From positions 2,782,501-2,846,500 of the forward strand of contig NZ_CP012831.1 of the NCBI RefSeq assembly GCF_001307275.1: 64,000 nt of DNA. Direction: 5' to 3'. The translations under genes were made by a program, and so were the position numbers. The notes below the pieces were generated by a model that was not told the DNA's origin, searched no databases, and saw only the letters and a list, made by a program, of their open reading frames with translations. This document shows positions 45,496 to 56,270 of the stretch, piece after piece. Source of the DNA: Pseudomonas fluorescens. GTDB taxonomy: Bacteria > Pseudomonadota > Gammaproteobacteria > Pseudomonadales > Pseudomonadaceae. Within the stretch, counting starts at the first letter, position 1, and every line of letters begins with the position of its first letter.

Positions 45496-46893
45496 TCAGC
45501 TGTGAAACTGCGAAGCCAGTTCCCGCAGCAGTACTTCTGCTTCAAGCACCTTGCTGACCACGTCGTTGGCCTTTTCCCGGGTCAGGCCCACGCGTTCGAG
45601 CAGGGCATCCGGGATGTCTTCGTCCGGGCCGGAGCCGATGCTGCGGGCGCGCAGCAGGCGCACGGCCAGGCACACCAGGTTCGGGTAGGCGGCGTATTCA
45701 CCGTCGTAGTTGGGGTCGTGCTGGAAGCGCAGGGCGGTGGCCAGTTCGTCGGGCATGTCCCAGTAGCGCATCAGCCAGGCGCCGATCTGCTCGCGGCTGA
45801 TGCCCAGCAGGTGCTGTTCCACGTAGCTGTGGCACAGGTGCGGGTTGACCTCCAGGTGTCGACAGATCAGCGAGAAGTGCGGTGGGAACACGTGGGCCAG
45901 CAGGAGGTAGCCGAAGTTGTGCAGCAGGCCCGACAGGTAGGTCAGGCCACCCTCGGGACGTTGCGCGCGCGGCATGGCGCGGGTCAGGCCTTCGATGACG
46001 GCGGCGGTGTAGATCGACTGGTGCCAGTACGGCGTGGTGTGTTGCGGATGGTCCTTGGGCAGGCTCAGGGTCTTGCCCAGGGCCAGGCCCAGTGCCAGGT
46101 TGATCACTAGGTCGAAGCCCAGTACCCGCACGATGGCGTCTTCCACTGAGCGAATCTTGCCCGGCGACGCGTAGTAGGGTGAGGCGGCCCAGCTCACCAC
46201 TTGCGCGGCCAGGGCCGGGTCGGTTTCCACCACGCCGGTGATGTCGTCGATGGTGGCGTCGGGGTCGACCCGCAGCTTGATGATTTTTTGCGCGGTTTCA
46301 GCCAGCGGCGGGATCTCGATGGTTTCTTCCAGCCGTTGCTGGATACGCCGGGCGGTGAACGCCTGCACAGCCTGGGTGATTTCCGCGCGGTCGTCGTGGG
46401 GGCGGTCCAGGTTGGGGGTGATGTTGCTCACGGCTTCGCCGAACGTCGCGGCGCTGGCCTTGGTGAGCATGGTCTTGAACGCTTCGCTGGTCACTTCCAG
46501 CAGCAGCCCCGGCTCGCCGGAGTTGATCAGCAGCTTCGGTTCGCGCAGCAGGCTTTCTTCGTACAGGCACGGTGAGCTGGTCAGCGCCGGCAGCCCGGGC
46601 AGCAGGCTCAGGCTGTGTTTGCCAAGCATGCGCTCCAGGCGTTCGGTCGGCACCGCCGTGAGCTTGCGGCCGGTGAGTTCGGCCAGGCGATTGAGGTCCA
46701 GCAGCTGGCTTTGTGGAAACAGCACCATGAGCGCGCCAACGGCATCGTGCAACAACACCGCCTGCACTTTGCGGGCGGGGTTCAGGCCGGGTCGTTCGAG
46801 TACTTCGTCATAGCCGATGCCCAATTTCTCGAGCAACAGCCGAATAACAGACGGAGCGTGCGGGGCTTCGGGGACGAGGGCAGCTTCTGTCAT
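45496..46893 (-). CDS. YbaK/aminoacyl-tRNA-editing-like plus HDOD domain protein
   Basis: 465 aa. The N-terminal part (about 15-155, with AVLLHDAVGALMVLFPQ and LTGRKLTAVP) resembles the YbaK/ProX tRNA-editing fold. The C-terminal part (about 190-410) is an HDOD domain (IPPLAETAQKIIKLRVDPDA, LSGLLHNFGYLLLAHVFPP), an HD-related output domain without the full catalytic HD set. Such fusions are seen in Pseudomonas and are thought to be signalling proteins. The ATG at 46893 is preferred over an upstream frame that would run into the recG end. Confidence 0.87.
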   Translation of the reverse strand: MTEAALVPEAPHAPSVIRLLLEKLGIGYDEVLERPGLNPARKVQAVLLHDAVGALMVLFPQSQLLDLNRLAELTGRKLTAVPTERLERMLGKHSLSLLPGLPALTSSPCLYEESLLREPKLLINSGEPGLLLEVTSEAFKTMLTKASAATFGEAVSNITPNLDRPHDDRAEITQAVQAFTARRIQQRLEETIEIPPLAETAQKIIKLRVDPDATIDDITGVVETDPALAAQVVSWAASPYYASPGKIRSVEDAIVRVLGFDLVINLALGLALGKTLSLPKDHPQHTTPYWHQSIYTAAVIEGLTRAMPRAQRPEGGLTYLSGLLHNFGYLLLAHVFPPHFSLICRHLEVNPHLCHSYVEQHLLGISREQIGAWLMRYWDMPDELATALRFQHDPNYDGEYAAYPNLVCLAVRLLRARSIGSGPDEDIPDALLERVGLTREKANDVVSKVLEAEVLLRELASQFHS

Positions 46894-46972
46894 GGTCTGT
46901 ATCCGTTTTCCTACAAGTTGGTCAGTATAACCAGCTTGTCCTGCACGCGGGGCTTGAAAACTGAGCGCGTGC

Positions 46973-49048
46973 TCACACTTGGCCGTATTGCTGCCCATGA
47001 CGCAGCCAGCGATCCAGCAGCGGGCTGACGTGGTCGGGCCAGCGTTCCAGCAGGGCCTGGGCGGCATCGCGTACGGCGGGGAGCAGATCGGCGTCGCGCA
47101 TCAGGTCGGCTACCTTGAATTGAAGCAGACCTGTCTGGCGTGTGCCGAGCATTTCACCGGGGCCGCGCAATTCGAGGTCTTTTTCGGCGATGACGAAACC
47201 GTCGTTGGTTTCGCGCATGATCCCCAGCCGTTGGCGGCCGATCTGCGACAGCGGCGGGTGATAGAGCAAGACGCAATGGCTGGCGGCGCTGCCCCGGCCC
47301 ACCCGGCCGCGCAGCTGGTGCAACTGTGCCAGGCCCAGGCGCTCGGGGTTTTCGATGATCATCAGGCTGGCATTGGGCACGTCGACGCCCACCTCGATCA
47401 CCGTGGTGGCGACCAGCAGTTGCAGGGCGCCGGCCTTGAATTCAGCCATGACCGCGGCTTTCTCGGCGGGCTTCATGCGACCGTGGATCAACCCGACTTT
47501 CAACTCGCCGAGGGCGGCGGTGAGGTCCTCGAAGGTGGTTTCGGCCGCCTGGCAGGTCAGTTCTTCCGACTCTTCGATCAACGTACACACCCAATAGGCC
47601 TGCCGGCCCTCGGCACAGGCGCTGCGCACGCGCTCGATCACTTCCACCCGTCGGGTATCGGTGACCAACACGGTATTGACCGGCGTACGGCCGGGAGGCA
47701 GTTCGTCGAGGATCGAGGTGTCGAGGTCGGCGTAGGCGCTCATCGCCAGGGTCCGCGGGATCGGCGTGGCGGTCATGATCAGTTGATGGGGGCACATCCG
47801 CCCGCCGACGCCTTTCTGCCGCAGGGCCAGGCGCTGTTGCACGCCGAAGCGGTGCTGTTCGTCGATGATCACCAGGGCCAGGTTCTTGAACTGCACTTCG
47901 TCCTGGAACAGCGCATGGGTGCCGACCACCATCGGTGCGCCCTCGGCGATCTGCGCCAGGGCGGCGGCGCGGTTCTTGCCCTTGAGCTTGCCGGCCAGCC
48001 AGGCGACTTCGATGCCCAGCGGTTCGAGCCAGCGCTGGAAGGTGATGAAGTGTTGTTCGGCGAGGATCTCGGTGGGCGCCATCAGCGCCACCTGATAACC
48101 CGCCTCCAAGGCCTGCAGCGCGGCGAGGGCGGCGACCACGGTCTTGCCGGCGCCGACATCGCCCTGGATCAGCCGCAGCATTGGCTCGGGCTGGCTCAGG
48201 TCGTAGGCGATTTCGTTGCCGACTCGTTGCTGCGCGCCTGTGGGGGTGAAGCCGAGGTTGGCCAGGTAGCGGGCCGGCAGGTCCCTGGCCTTGGGCATGG
48301 CCGGGGCGCGCAGGGAGCGCAGGCTTTCGCGCAGGCGTTGCTGGGACAGTTGATGGGTCAGCAGCTCTTCGAACGCCAGACGATGCTGGGCCCAGTGATG
48401 GCCCAGGGCGAGTTCGTCCACGTCGGCGTCGGCGGGCGGATGATGCAGGTAGCGGATCGCGTCGGCCAGCGGCGCCAAGTGGTAATCCCGGGCCAGTTCC
48501 GTGGGTAGCCAGTCGGGCAGGCTGCTGGGGCCGAGCAACGTCAGGGTTTGCTGGCAGAGCTGGCGCAGGCGTTGCTGGGTCAGGCCTTCGGTGAGCGGAT
48601 AGACCGGGGTCAGGGTTTCATCCACGGGCGGCGGTTCGTCGCCGGTAATGCTGCGGTATTCCGGGTGGTAGATTTCCAGTCCCGACGCCCCGGGCCGCGC
48701 TTCACCGTAGCAGCGCACGCGGGTGCCACGCTTGAGGCCTTCCTTTTGCGCATTGCTGAAGTGATAGAAGCGCAGGCTGAGTCCGCCGGTGCCGTCCTGC
48801 AGGCGCACCACCAGGCTGCGGCGGCGGCCCATGACCACGTCGGCGCCGCTGACGGTGCCTTCGATCACCGCATCCTGTCCCGGGCGCAGATGGCCGATGG
48901 GCACCACGCGGGTGCGGTCCTGATAGCGCAACGGCAGGTGGAACAGCAGGTCCTGGAGGTTTTCCAGGCCGACCTTGGCCAGTTTCTCGGCCATGGCTTC
49001 ACCGACACCCTTGAGTGTCGTGACCGGCACCTTCGACAGCTCAGTCAT
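46973..49048 (-). CDS. recG: ATP-dependent DNA helicase RecG
   Basis: 691 aa, full length. It has the N-terminal wedge/OB region, Walker A GDVGAGKTVVA, the DEQH box (IIDEQHRFGVQQR), TATPIPRTLAMSAYAD and the helicase C motif with QLRGRVGRG. It reverses stalled replication forks and processes recombination intermediates. It is followed upstream by oxyR with a 9-nt gap, a usual Pseudomonas order. Confidence 0.98.
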   Translation of the reverse strand: MTELSKVPVTTLKGVGEAMAEKLAKVGLENLQDLLFHLPLRYQDRTRVVPIGHLRPGQDAVIEGTVSGADVVMGRRRSLVVRLQDGTGGLSLRFYHFSNAQKEGLKRGTRVRCYGEARPGASGLEIYHPEYRSITGDEPPPVDETLTPVYPLTEGLTQQRLRQLCQQTLTLLGPSSLPDWLPTELARDYHLAPLADAIRYLHHPPADADVDELALGHHWAQHRLAFEELLTHQLSQQRLRESLRSLRAPAMPKARDLPARYLANLGFTPTGAQQRVGNEIAYDLSQPEPMLRLIQGDVGAGKTVVAALAALQALEAGYQVALMAPTEILAEQHFITFQRWLEPLGIEVAWLAGKLKGKNRAAALAQIAEGAPMVVGTHALFQDEVQFKNLALVIIDEQHRFGVQQRLALRQKGVGGRMCPHQLIMTATPIPRTLAMSAYADLDTSILDELPPGRTPVNTVLVTDTRRVEVIERVRSACAEGRQAYWVCTLIEESEELTCQAAETTFEDLTAALGELKVGLIHGRMKPAEKAAVMAEFKAGALQLLVATTVIEVGVDVPNASLMIIENPERLGLAQLHQLRGRVGRGSAASHCVLLYHPPLSQIGRQRLGIMRETNDGFVIAEKDLELRGPGEMLGTRQTGLLQFKVADLMRDADLLPAVRDAAQALLERWPDHVSPLLDRWLRHGQQYGQV

Positions 49049-49057
49049 GACCGCGGC

Positions 49058-49978
49058 TTACTTGCCAGCGGGCGGCTTGGCCACGGAGCACAGGCGGATC
49101 GAGTCGGCGAGGATTTCGATGGCCTTGGGCCGCGGGAAACTGGCGCGCCAGGCGATGGCGACGGTACGGAACGGCACGGGCGGCGTCAGCGGGCGGACTT
49201 CGATCACCCCGGGGGAGTAATGATGGCTGTCCACTGCCGACAGCGGCAGGATCGAGATGCCCAGGCCGGATGCGACCATGTGGCGAATGGTTTCCAGGGA
49301 GCTGGATTCCACCGTGGTGTGCTTGGCCCCTTCGCTGCCCTTGGTCAGGGTCGGGCAGGCTTCGAGCACCTGGTCGCGGAAGCAATGGCCTTCGCCGAGC
49401 AGCAGCAGGCTCTTGTCGTTGAGCAGGGCCGCGTCGATGGTTTTTTTCTGGGTCCAGGGGTGCTCTGCCGGCATCAGGACGTAGAAGGGTTCGTCGTAGA
49501 GCGGCAGGGTCAGGACGTCGGCTTCGTTGAACGGCAGGGCGATGATGATCGCGTCCAGCTCGCCGTTGCGCAGCTTGTCGCGCAGCACGTGGGTGAAGTT
49601 TTCTTCGATGTACAACGGCATCTGCGGGGCGACCCGGTGCAGTTGTGGAATCAGGTGGGGGAACAGGTATGGGCCGACGGTGTAGATCGCGCCGACTTTC
49701 AGCGGGGCGGTCAGTTGGTTCTTGCCGGCCTGGGCCAGCTCGCGAATGCCTTGGGCCTGCTCCAGGACTTTCTGTGCCTGGGCGACGATGCCTTCACCCA
49801 CCGGGGTCAGGCGCACGGCGCTTTTGCTGCGCTCGAAAATCAGTACACCGAGTTCGTCTTCAAGTTTTTTCACGCCCACCGATAGCGTCGGCTGGCTGAC
49901 GTGGCAACGCTCGGCCGCATGGCCGAAATGCTGCTCTTGGGCGAGGGTCACGATGTAGCGTAATTCTGTGAGGGTCAT
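49058..49978 (-). CDS. oxyR: Hydrogen peroxide-sensing regulator OxyR
   Basis: 306 aa LysR-type regulator. The N-terminal HTH is FGHAAERCHVSQPTLSVGVK. The redox pair Cys199 (GEGHC) and Cys208 is at the same positions as in E. coli OxyR, so disulfide switching is expected. It activates catalase and peroxidase genes. No truncation. Confidence 0.97.
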   Translation of the reverse strand: MTLTELRYIVTLAQEQHFGHAAERCHVSQPTLSVGVKKLEDELGVLIFERSKSAVRLTPVGEGIVAQAQKVLEQAQGIRELAQAGKNQLTAPLKVGAIYTVGPYLFPHLIPQLHRVAPQMPLYIEENFTHVLRDKLRNGELDAIIIALPFNEADVLTLPLYDEPFYVLMPAEHPWTQKKTIDAALLNDKSLLLLGEGHCFRDQVLEACPTLTKGSEGAKHTTVESSSLETIRHMVASGLGISILPLSAVDSHHYSPGVIEVRPLTPPVPFRTVAIAWRASFPRPKAIEILADSIRLCSVAKPPAGK

Positions 49979-50112
49979 GGCGAGCGTCCGTGAAGTTGCG
50001 AGCCAAGCATACCGGCTGCAATCGATAGACGCACGTTATCAGACTGGGGGCGCGGTGTGACACTGTCGAATGTCTGTGTGGCGAGGGGATTTATTCAAGA
50101 ATGTGGAATTGT

Positions 50113-50202
50113 CTGTGGGAGCAAGGCTTGCCCGCGATGAAGTTAACGCGGTGTTCACTGGAACCGAGGTGCCTGTATCGCGAGCAAGCTTTGCTCCCAC
50201 AG
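50113..50202. repeat. REPIN between oxyR and tonB
   Basis: Inverted REP arms CTGTGGGAGCAAGGCTTGCC and GCAAGCTTTGCTCCCACAG. The 310-nt gap between oxyR and tonB contains this element and the tonB terminator. The oxyR promoter must lie between 49979 and about 50110. Confidence 0.92.
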
Positions 50203-50250
50203 ATGCCCTGGTTCCCACATTGCCTTTGCTCCAAAAGGCCTCTTCACCAG

Positions 50251-50278
50251 AAATAAAAAGCCCCTGTTACAGGGGCTT
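50251..50278 (-). terminator. Rho-independent terminator of the exbB-exbD-tonB operon
   Basis: On the minus strand the 9-bp stem AAGCCCCTG/CAGGGGCTT with a 3-nt loop is followed by TTTATTT, 13 nt after the tonB stop. Confidence 0.9.
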
Positions 50279-50290
50279 GCAAATTTGCGA

Positions 50291-51049
50291 TCAGCGCCGG
50301 CGCTTGTCGATGGAGTACACAAACGGTGCCGTCAGTTCGATGGTGCCGTTGGTCAGCAACTCCGCCGGTGGCTTGGGCAGCGGTTGGGCGCGGCGGATCA
50401 TTTCCAGGGTGGCCCGGTCCAGCAACTCCGTGCCGGAACTGCCCACCAATTCGAATGACAGCACGTTGCCGTCGGCATCCACCACGAAACGCAAGCGGTT
50501 GGTGCCTTCCTTGTTCATTTGCTGCGCCCTGGGCGGGTACTTCTTGTACTTGCCCAAGTGCGCCAGCAGCGTGCCCTGCCAATTGGCCTTGGCGGCCGTC
50601 TGCGCAGGTGACGGGCCGGGCGCCGGTTGCGCGGACTTCTCGGTCGGTGCCTGGGTCGGCTGAGTGTCGCTCGGTTTCTGCTCCGACGGCTGTTCCTTCG
50701 GCGGCTCCGGCTTTTTCTCGACCACGGGCTTGGGTTTGGGCGGTTGAGGCTTGGGCTTGGGCTTGACCGGCTTGGGCACGGCGATTTCCGGCGTCGGCGC
50801 TTCGGCAAGCTTGGGCAGCGGCAGCTCTTCGACCGGCTCGGGCGGTTGCGGCGGTGTGACGACTTTCGGCGGTGCCGGCGGTGGCGGGGCTGGCACTGGC
50901 GCCAGTTCGACCATCATCGCCTGGGGCGGCAATTCGATGGGCGCGCGCGAGGTCCAGTTCAGCGCCAGGGCGATGGCGAGCGCATGCACGCCCAATACCA
51001 CCATCAGGCTACCGCTGTAACGCGTCAGCTTTTGGCGCGTCGTGATCAT
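50291..51049 (-). CDS. tonB: Energy transducer TonB
   Basis: 252 aa. One N-terminal transmembrane helix (about 14-32), a Pro/Lys-rich periplasmic spacer (about 45-125, with PKPKPQPPKPKP) and a C-terminal TonB domain (about 160-250) with YPPRAQQMNKEGTNRLRFVV. It passes proton-motive energy from ExbB/ExbD to outer-membrane receptors for siderophores and similar ligands. The start overlaps the exbD stop (ATGA). Confidence 0.95.
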   Translation of the reverse strand: MITTRQKLTRYSGSLMVVLGVHALAIALALNWTSRAPIELPPQAMMVELAPVPAPPPPAPPKVVTPPQPPEPVEELPLPKLAEAPTPEIAVPKPVKPKPKPQPPKPKPVVEKKPEPPKEQPSEQKPSDTQPTQAPTEKSAQPAPGPSPAQTAAKANWQGTLLAHLGKYKKYPPRAQQMNKEGTNRLRFVVDADGNVLSFELVGSSGTELLDRATLEMIRRAQPLPKPPAELLTNGTIELTAPFVYSIDKRRR

Positions 51050-51474
51050 TTCTTGGGCGCCGTCTCGAGTCCGACCAGGCCGACCTTCAGGTAGCCGGCG
51101 CTTCGCAGCGCATCCATCACGCTCATCAGGTCGCCGTAGTCCACGCCTTTATCGGCCTGGAAGAAGATCGTCGTGTCTTTCTTGCCCTGGGTCTTGGCGT
51201 CGAGGGTCGCACCGAGGGTGTCGGCCTTGACCTCGTCTTCACCCAGGAACAGGCGTTGGTCGGCCTTGACGCTGAGGAATACCGGTTTTTCCGGGCGCGG
51301 CGAAGGCTTTGCCGTCGACGCCGGCAGGTCGACCTTGATGTCCACGGTGGCCAGCGGGGCGGCCACCATGAAGATGATCAACAGCACCAGCATCACGTCG
51401 ATGAACGGCGTGACGTTGATTTCGTGGTTCTCGGCCAGATCGTCGTCTGCGCCTTCTTTCAAATGCAGGCCCAT
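51046..51474 (-). CDS. exbD: TonB-system transport protein ExbD
   Basis: 142 aa with one transmembrane helix (about 22-42), starting at INVTPFIDVMLVLLIIFMV, which holds the essential membrane Asp of the ExbD/TolR family. The periplasmic domain follows. It sits between exbB and tonB with short spacings. Confidence 0.96.
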   Translation of the reverse strand: MGLHLKEGADDDLAENHEINVTPFIDVMLVLLIIFMVAAPLATVDIKVDLPASTAKPSPRPEKPVFLSVKADQRLFLGEDEVKADTLGATLDAKTQGKKDTTIFFQADKGVDYGDLMSVMDALRSAGYLKVGLVGLETAPKK

Positions 51475-51480
51475 GGCCGA

Positions 51481-52452
51481 TTACCCCACTTTCACCATGT
51501 GCGGTTGCGAGCTGCGCTCGGACGGCAGGTGATCGAGGTCACGGCTGACCAGCAGCAGGACTTGCGCCGAAGCGTCGGAGACCTGGGCCTTGTAGCCGGC
51601 AATGGAGCGGGCGAAGACGTTGTAGATCACCACGGCTGGAATGGCCGCGACCAGGCCCAGTGCCGTTGCCAGCAGGGCTTCGGCGATGCCTGGGGCGACG
51701 ACGGCGAGGTTGGTGGTCTGGGTCTTGGCGATGCCGATGAAGCTGTTCATGATGCCCCACACGGTGCCGAACAGGCCGACGAAGGGGGCGGTGGAGCCGA
51801 TGGTGGCGAGCACGCCGGTGCCGCTGCTCATGTTGCGACCGCAGGCGGCAACCAGGCGCTCCAGTCGGAAACTCACGCGTTCCTTGATGCCTTCTTTCTC
51901 GCGGCTGTTGGCCGACAGGCGCATCTCTTCGAGTGCGTCATGCACCAGCAGGTTGGCGAGGGTGCCTTCCTTCGCGGCGGTGGCGCTGGCGTCCTTGAGG
52001 GTGGCGGCTTTTTTCAGGGCGGCGATTTCACCGCGCAAGCGACGCTTGGCCCCCAACAGCTCGAAGCCTTTGGCAATCCAGATGGTCCAGGTGATGATCG
52101 ACGCGATGGCCAGGCCGATCATCACGATTTTCACGATGATGTCGGCGTTCTTGTACATGCCCCATGGCGACAGGTCGTGGGCCATGCCCAGCGAGTTGTC
52201 GGCTTCGAGTGCTTCAGGTGCCTGGGCCTCGACGGCTTGGGCCGGATCGGTGGCGACCGGCGTCGCAACGGGAGCGGCCGGGTCTGCCGGTGCCTGGGCG
52301 GCGGCCGGGGTTGTGGCTGGGGCCGTGGCGGGCGTCTGTGCATCAGCGAGCGCGGCGACAGGTGCCAGCAGCAGGCTGAACAGCAGGGCGGCTACCGTGC
52401 TCCAGGCACGAGGTCGGTTGGTTGGCGAAGCGGGGGATAGAGAGCGTTTCAT
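51481..52452 (-). CDS. exbB: TonB-system transport protein ExbB
   Basis: 323 aa from the ATG at 52452. There is an N-terminal signal-like helix and an Ala/Pro-rich periplasmic extension (about 35-90), as in Pseudomonas ExbB1, then the MotA/TolQ/ExbB core with three transmembrane helices (TVWGIMNSFIGIAKTQT and ALLATALGLVAAIPAVV). It is the proton channel of the TonB complex. Confidence 0.95.
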   Translation of the reverse strand: MKRSLSPASPTNRPRAWSTVAALLFSLLLAPVAALADAQTPATAPATTPAAAQAPADPAAPVATPVATDPAQAVEAQAPEALEADNSLGMAHDLSPWGMYKNADIIVKIVMIGLAIASIITWTIWIAKGFELLGAKRRLRGEIAALKKAATLKDASATAAKEGTLANLLVHDALEEMRLSANSREKEGIKERVSFRLERLVAACGRNMSSGTGVLATIGSTAPFVGLFGTVWGIMNSFIGIAKTQTTNLAVVAPGIAEALLATALGLVAAIPAVVIYNVFARSIAGYKAQVSDASAQVLLLVSRDLDHLPSERSSQPHMVKVG

Positions 52453-52530
52453 GCTGGCCGGACCTGAGAAAAAAAGAAGGTTGATGTTCTTCCAGGCCTC
52501 GTGGGCCGAGAACAAAAGTGGCGGGCATTA

Positions 52531-52551
52531 TTGCAAGTAATTCTTGTTAAC
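52531..52551 (-). promoter_or_regulatory. Possible Fur-like site upstream of exbB
   Basis: An AT-rich imperfect dyad (GTTAACAAGAATTACTTGC on the minus strand) lies about 80 nt before the exbB start. Iron regulation by Fur is expected for this operon, but the match to the Fur box is only partial. Confidence 0.3.
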
Positions 52552-52639
52552 AAAAGTAATACAGTTACTTTTTTTGTCCCATGGCTAGCCGCTCGTCCCC
52601 CTCGGAGGCTAGTCTGGGGCTTTGCCAGAGGAGTTCTTG

Positions 52640-53497
52640 ATGTCCGCGCCTTCTGTTTTGATCGCCGGCTGCGGTGATATCGGCGGCCGCCTGGCTCGCC
52701 AGTTATTGGCCGAACATTGGCAGGTCCATGGCCTGCGGCGTACGGTTTCGAGCCTGCCGGCCGGCGTCATCGGGGTGGCGGGGGATTTGTTCGGCGAGCA
52801 ATGCCCGGCCGACTGGCCCACCGGCTCGCTGGATTACCTGGTGTACAGCGCCGCGGCCACCGACCATGACGAAGCGGGCTATCGCACGGCGTATGTCGAA
52901 GGCTTGCAGCATGTGTTGGGCTGGCTGAAGCAGCATGGGCAGCGGCCCAAGCGCCTGCTGTTTGTGTCCAGCAGCAGTGTGTATGGGCAGCAGCAGGGCG
53001 AATGGGTGGATGAAACCTCGCCCACCGTGGCCGGCGGGTATTCCGGCCGGCTGATGCTCGAAGCCGAGCAAGTGGCCCTGGACAGTGGCATCCCCGCCAG
53101 CCGCGTGCGCCTGACCGGCATCTATGGGCCGGGCCGCGAATGGCTGCTGAACCAGGTGCGCCAGGGCTACAGCGTGGTGGAAGATCCACCCCTGTACGCC
53201 AACCGCATCCACGCCGACGACGCGGCGGGACTGCTGGCCTTTCTGCTGGAAGCCGATCGCCAGGGCAAACCCCTGGAAGACTGCTACATCGGTGTCGACG
53301 ACACGCCCGCCGCGCTGGCCGACGTGGTGGGCTGGCTGCGCAACTACATGGGTGTCACCCAATGGGCCGAAAACGCCAGCGTCCGCCGCGCCGGTAGCAA
53401 ACGCTGCAGCAACGCCCGGGCCAAGGCCCTGGGCTGGTCGCCGCGGTATCCGAGTTTTCGCGAGGGGTATGCGGCGATTCTGGAAGGGCGCTGCTGA
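52640..53497 (+). CDS. NAD(P)-dependent epimerase/dehydratase-like protein (YeeZ type)
   Basis: 285 aa. The N-terminal nucleotide-binding motif is SVLIAGCGDIGGRLA, followed by VSSSSVYG, GGYSGRLMLEAE in place of the usual Y-x-x-x-K, and RLTGIYGPGR. It is an extended SDR-like protein related to E. coli YeeZ; the reaction is unknown. AGGAG 6 nt before the ATG at 52640 fixes the start. It is divergent from exbB and convergent with the cluster that follows. Confidence 0.87.
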   Translation: MSAPSVLIAGCGDIGGRLARQLLAEHWQVHGLRRTVSSLPAGVIGVAGDLFGEQCPADWPTGSLDYLVYSAAATDHDEAGYRTAYVEGLQHVLGWLKQHGQRPKRLLFVSSSSVYGQQQGEWVDETSPTVAGGYSGRLMLEAEQVALDSGIPASRVRLTGIYGPGREWLLNQVRQGYSVVEDPPLYANRIHADDAAGLLAFLLEADRQGKPLEDCYIGVDDTPAALADVVGWLRNYMGVTQWAENASVRRAGSKRCSNARAKALGWSPRYPSFREGYAAILEGRC

Positions 53498-53574
53498 CAC
53501 GGCATCAACGATGCCCTCGGGGCCTAGGCTCGCTCGTTGGCCGTGAGCCGCTATTGCTGTGGCCCGCACAGGAT

Positions 53575-53607
53575 CCGTGGTGCCCATTGAATGCACGGGC
53601 ACCACGG
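53575..53607. terminator. Strong hairpin between convergent genes
   Basis: Perfect 11-bp stem CCGTGGTGCCC/GGGCACCACGG with an 11-nt loop, in the 142-nt gap between the convergent SDR gene and the last gene of the beta-lactam-like operon. There is no U-tract, but it is well placed as a two-way 3' barrier. Confidence 0.6.
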
Positions 53608-53639
53608 TTCCACCCTCGAACTCCAGCCCACGCCGGTAC

Positions 53640-54793
<1,154 letters not shown>

Positions 54794-54797
<4 letters not shown>

Positions 54798-56251
54798 GTC
54801 AGGTCCTTCAGATGAATGATTGATTCCATGCCTGTGTGCCTTGTGCCGAGCAGCATGCGCAAGCGCATGCGGTCCGGCTTGCCGGTCGGTGTCAACGGTA
54901 TCCTTTCGATTGCCGCGATGCCAGCGGCAACACCCAGTCGCTCCAGTAGCATGACCAGCGTCGACCGCTTTTGAGCAGCGATGACGGGGCTGGCTTGCAG
55001 CACCACGTGGGCGCGACGGCGATCCTGTTCGTCGACAAGCACGACCACCCGTTCGAGTACCAGCGACTGTGCAAGACGTCCTTCCAGGGCGGGCGTGAAT
55101 TGTGTCCCCTGTGCGGTCAGCAGGGCGTCGTTCGTGCGTCCCAATGGCATCAGGCTGCCATCGTCCAGTCTTCGTGCGACATCCCCGGTGGGATAGGCGT
55201 CGTCCTCGACCGGGTTGGCCGGGAGGGGGAAGTAACCGGAGCCCCGATGCGCGGAGCGAGCGACGATTTCGCCGACCTCCGGCTGCGCGGGGTCGAGCAC
55301 CGCCAGCGTCACCTCGACATCCCCCACCGCACGCATGCCGCAGTTGACCTGCAGGCCGGGGGCGAAATTGGCCAGGATCATGCCGAACTCGGTGGAACCA
55401 TAGATTCGCTTGATGTGTATGCCCAGACCGCGCTCGGCTTCGAGCACCACCTGATCGTCCAGGTAGGCGCCGCCGCAGAACGGCCGGGTCAGCGCCGGCA
55501 ACCGGGTGCCGAGCCGTTGCGCGGCTTGCGCCAGCGCCAGGTATTGCGAGGGCAACGCGCTCATCACGCTGATGCGCTGCTCGTCGAGGGTGCGCAGGGT
55601 GTCCTCGATTCGGGACGCTTCGCCCAGGTAAAGCGTGGCGCCCGTCAGCAAGGCAGGGAACACATGGAGGTCGACGGCATGGCCGCCATCGAGGGTGTGG
55701 ATGTTCAGGTAGCGCGCGCTGTCATCGAGGCCGGCGCACTCGACCCAGTGCAGGATCTCCCGAAACAGGCGGTCCTGTCGCCATAGGGCGAGTTTCGGCG
55801 TACCCGTGCTGCCGGAGGTCTCCTGCATGCGCATCAGCCCGGTTCGCTCCTGCCAGGCGGGAGCTTCCTGGTTGACGGGGATCGAGGAGTGCAGGGCGAA
55901 GCCGGGTACATCGATGCCGTCGGGTACGATGCCCCGTTCATTGACCAGCACGGTGGCACCGACCTGGGTCAGGCGCATCGCCCGGTGCTCGGCACTGCTG
56001 GCCAGATTGATCGGGCAATGGACCAGGCCCAGGCTGGCCATGGCGAACAAGAGCGCCACATAGCCGGTGCTGTTGCCAAGTTGGGTCGCCACCACATCGC
56101 CTTCTCGCAGGCCCGCCGCCTGCAAGCGGGCGCGCAACAGGTCGATGGCTTGCAGCAGGTCGCCGTAGGTGCTGGACGTGCCGTGGCTGTCGATGACGGC
56201 CGGACGGTCTCGATGATGCGCAACCATGCTGAGGAACTGGCGCTGGAACAT
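54794..56251 (-). CDS. ANL-superfamily acyl-activating enzyme
   Basis: 485 aa with the AMP-binding P-loop SGSTGTPK (146-153), GSTEFG (adenine site), YPTGDVARR, and the C-terminal catalytic-lysine segment TPTGKPDR. It activates a carboxylic acid as an adenylate and then, probably, a thioester. The substrate cannot be read. In this operon it could supply the acyl-CoA used by the CarB-like enzyme, or activate a side chain for the GNAT enzyme or the OAT. It is shorter than typical acyl-CoA synthetases by 30-60 residues but has both domains. Confidence 0.85.
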
Positions 56252-56270
56252 TCGTTGGATTCCTTGGTGA

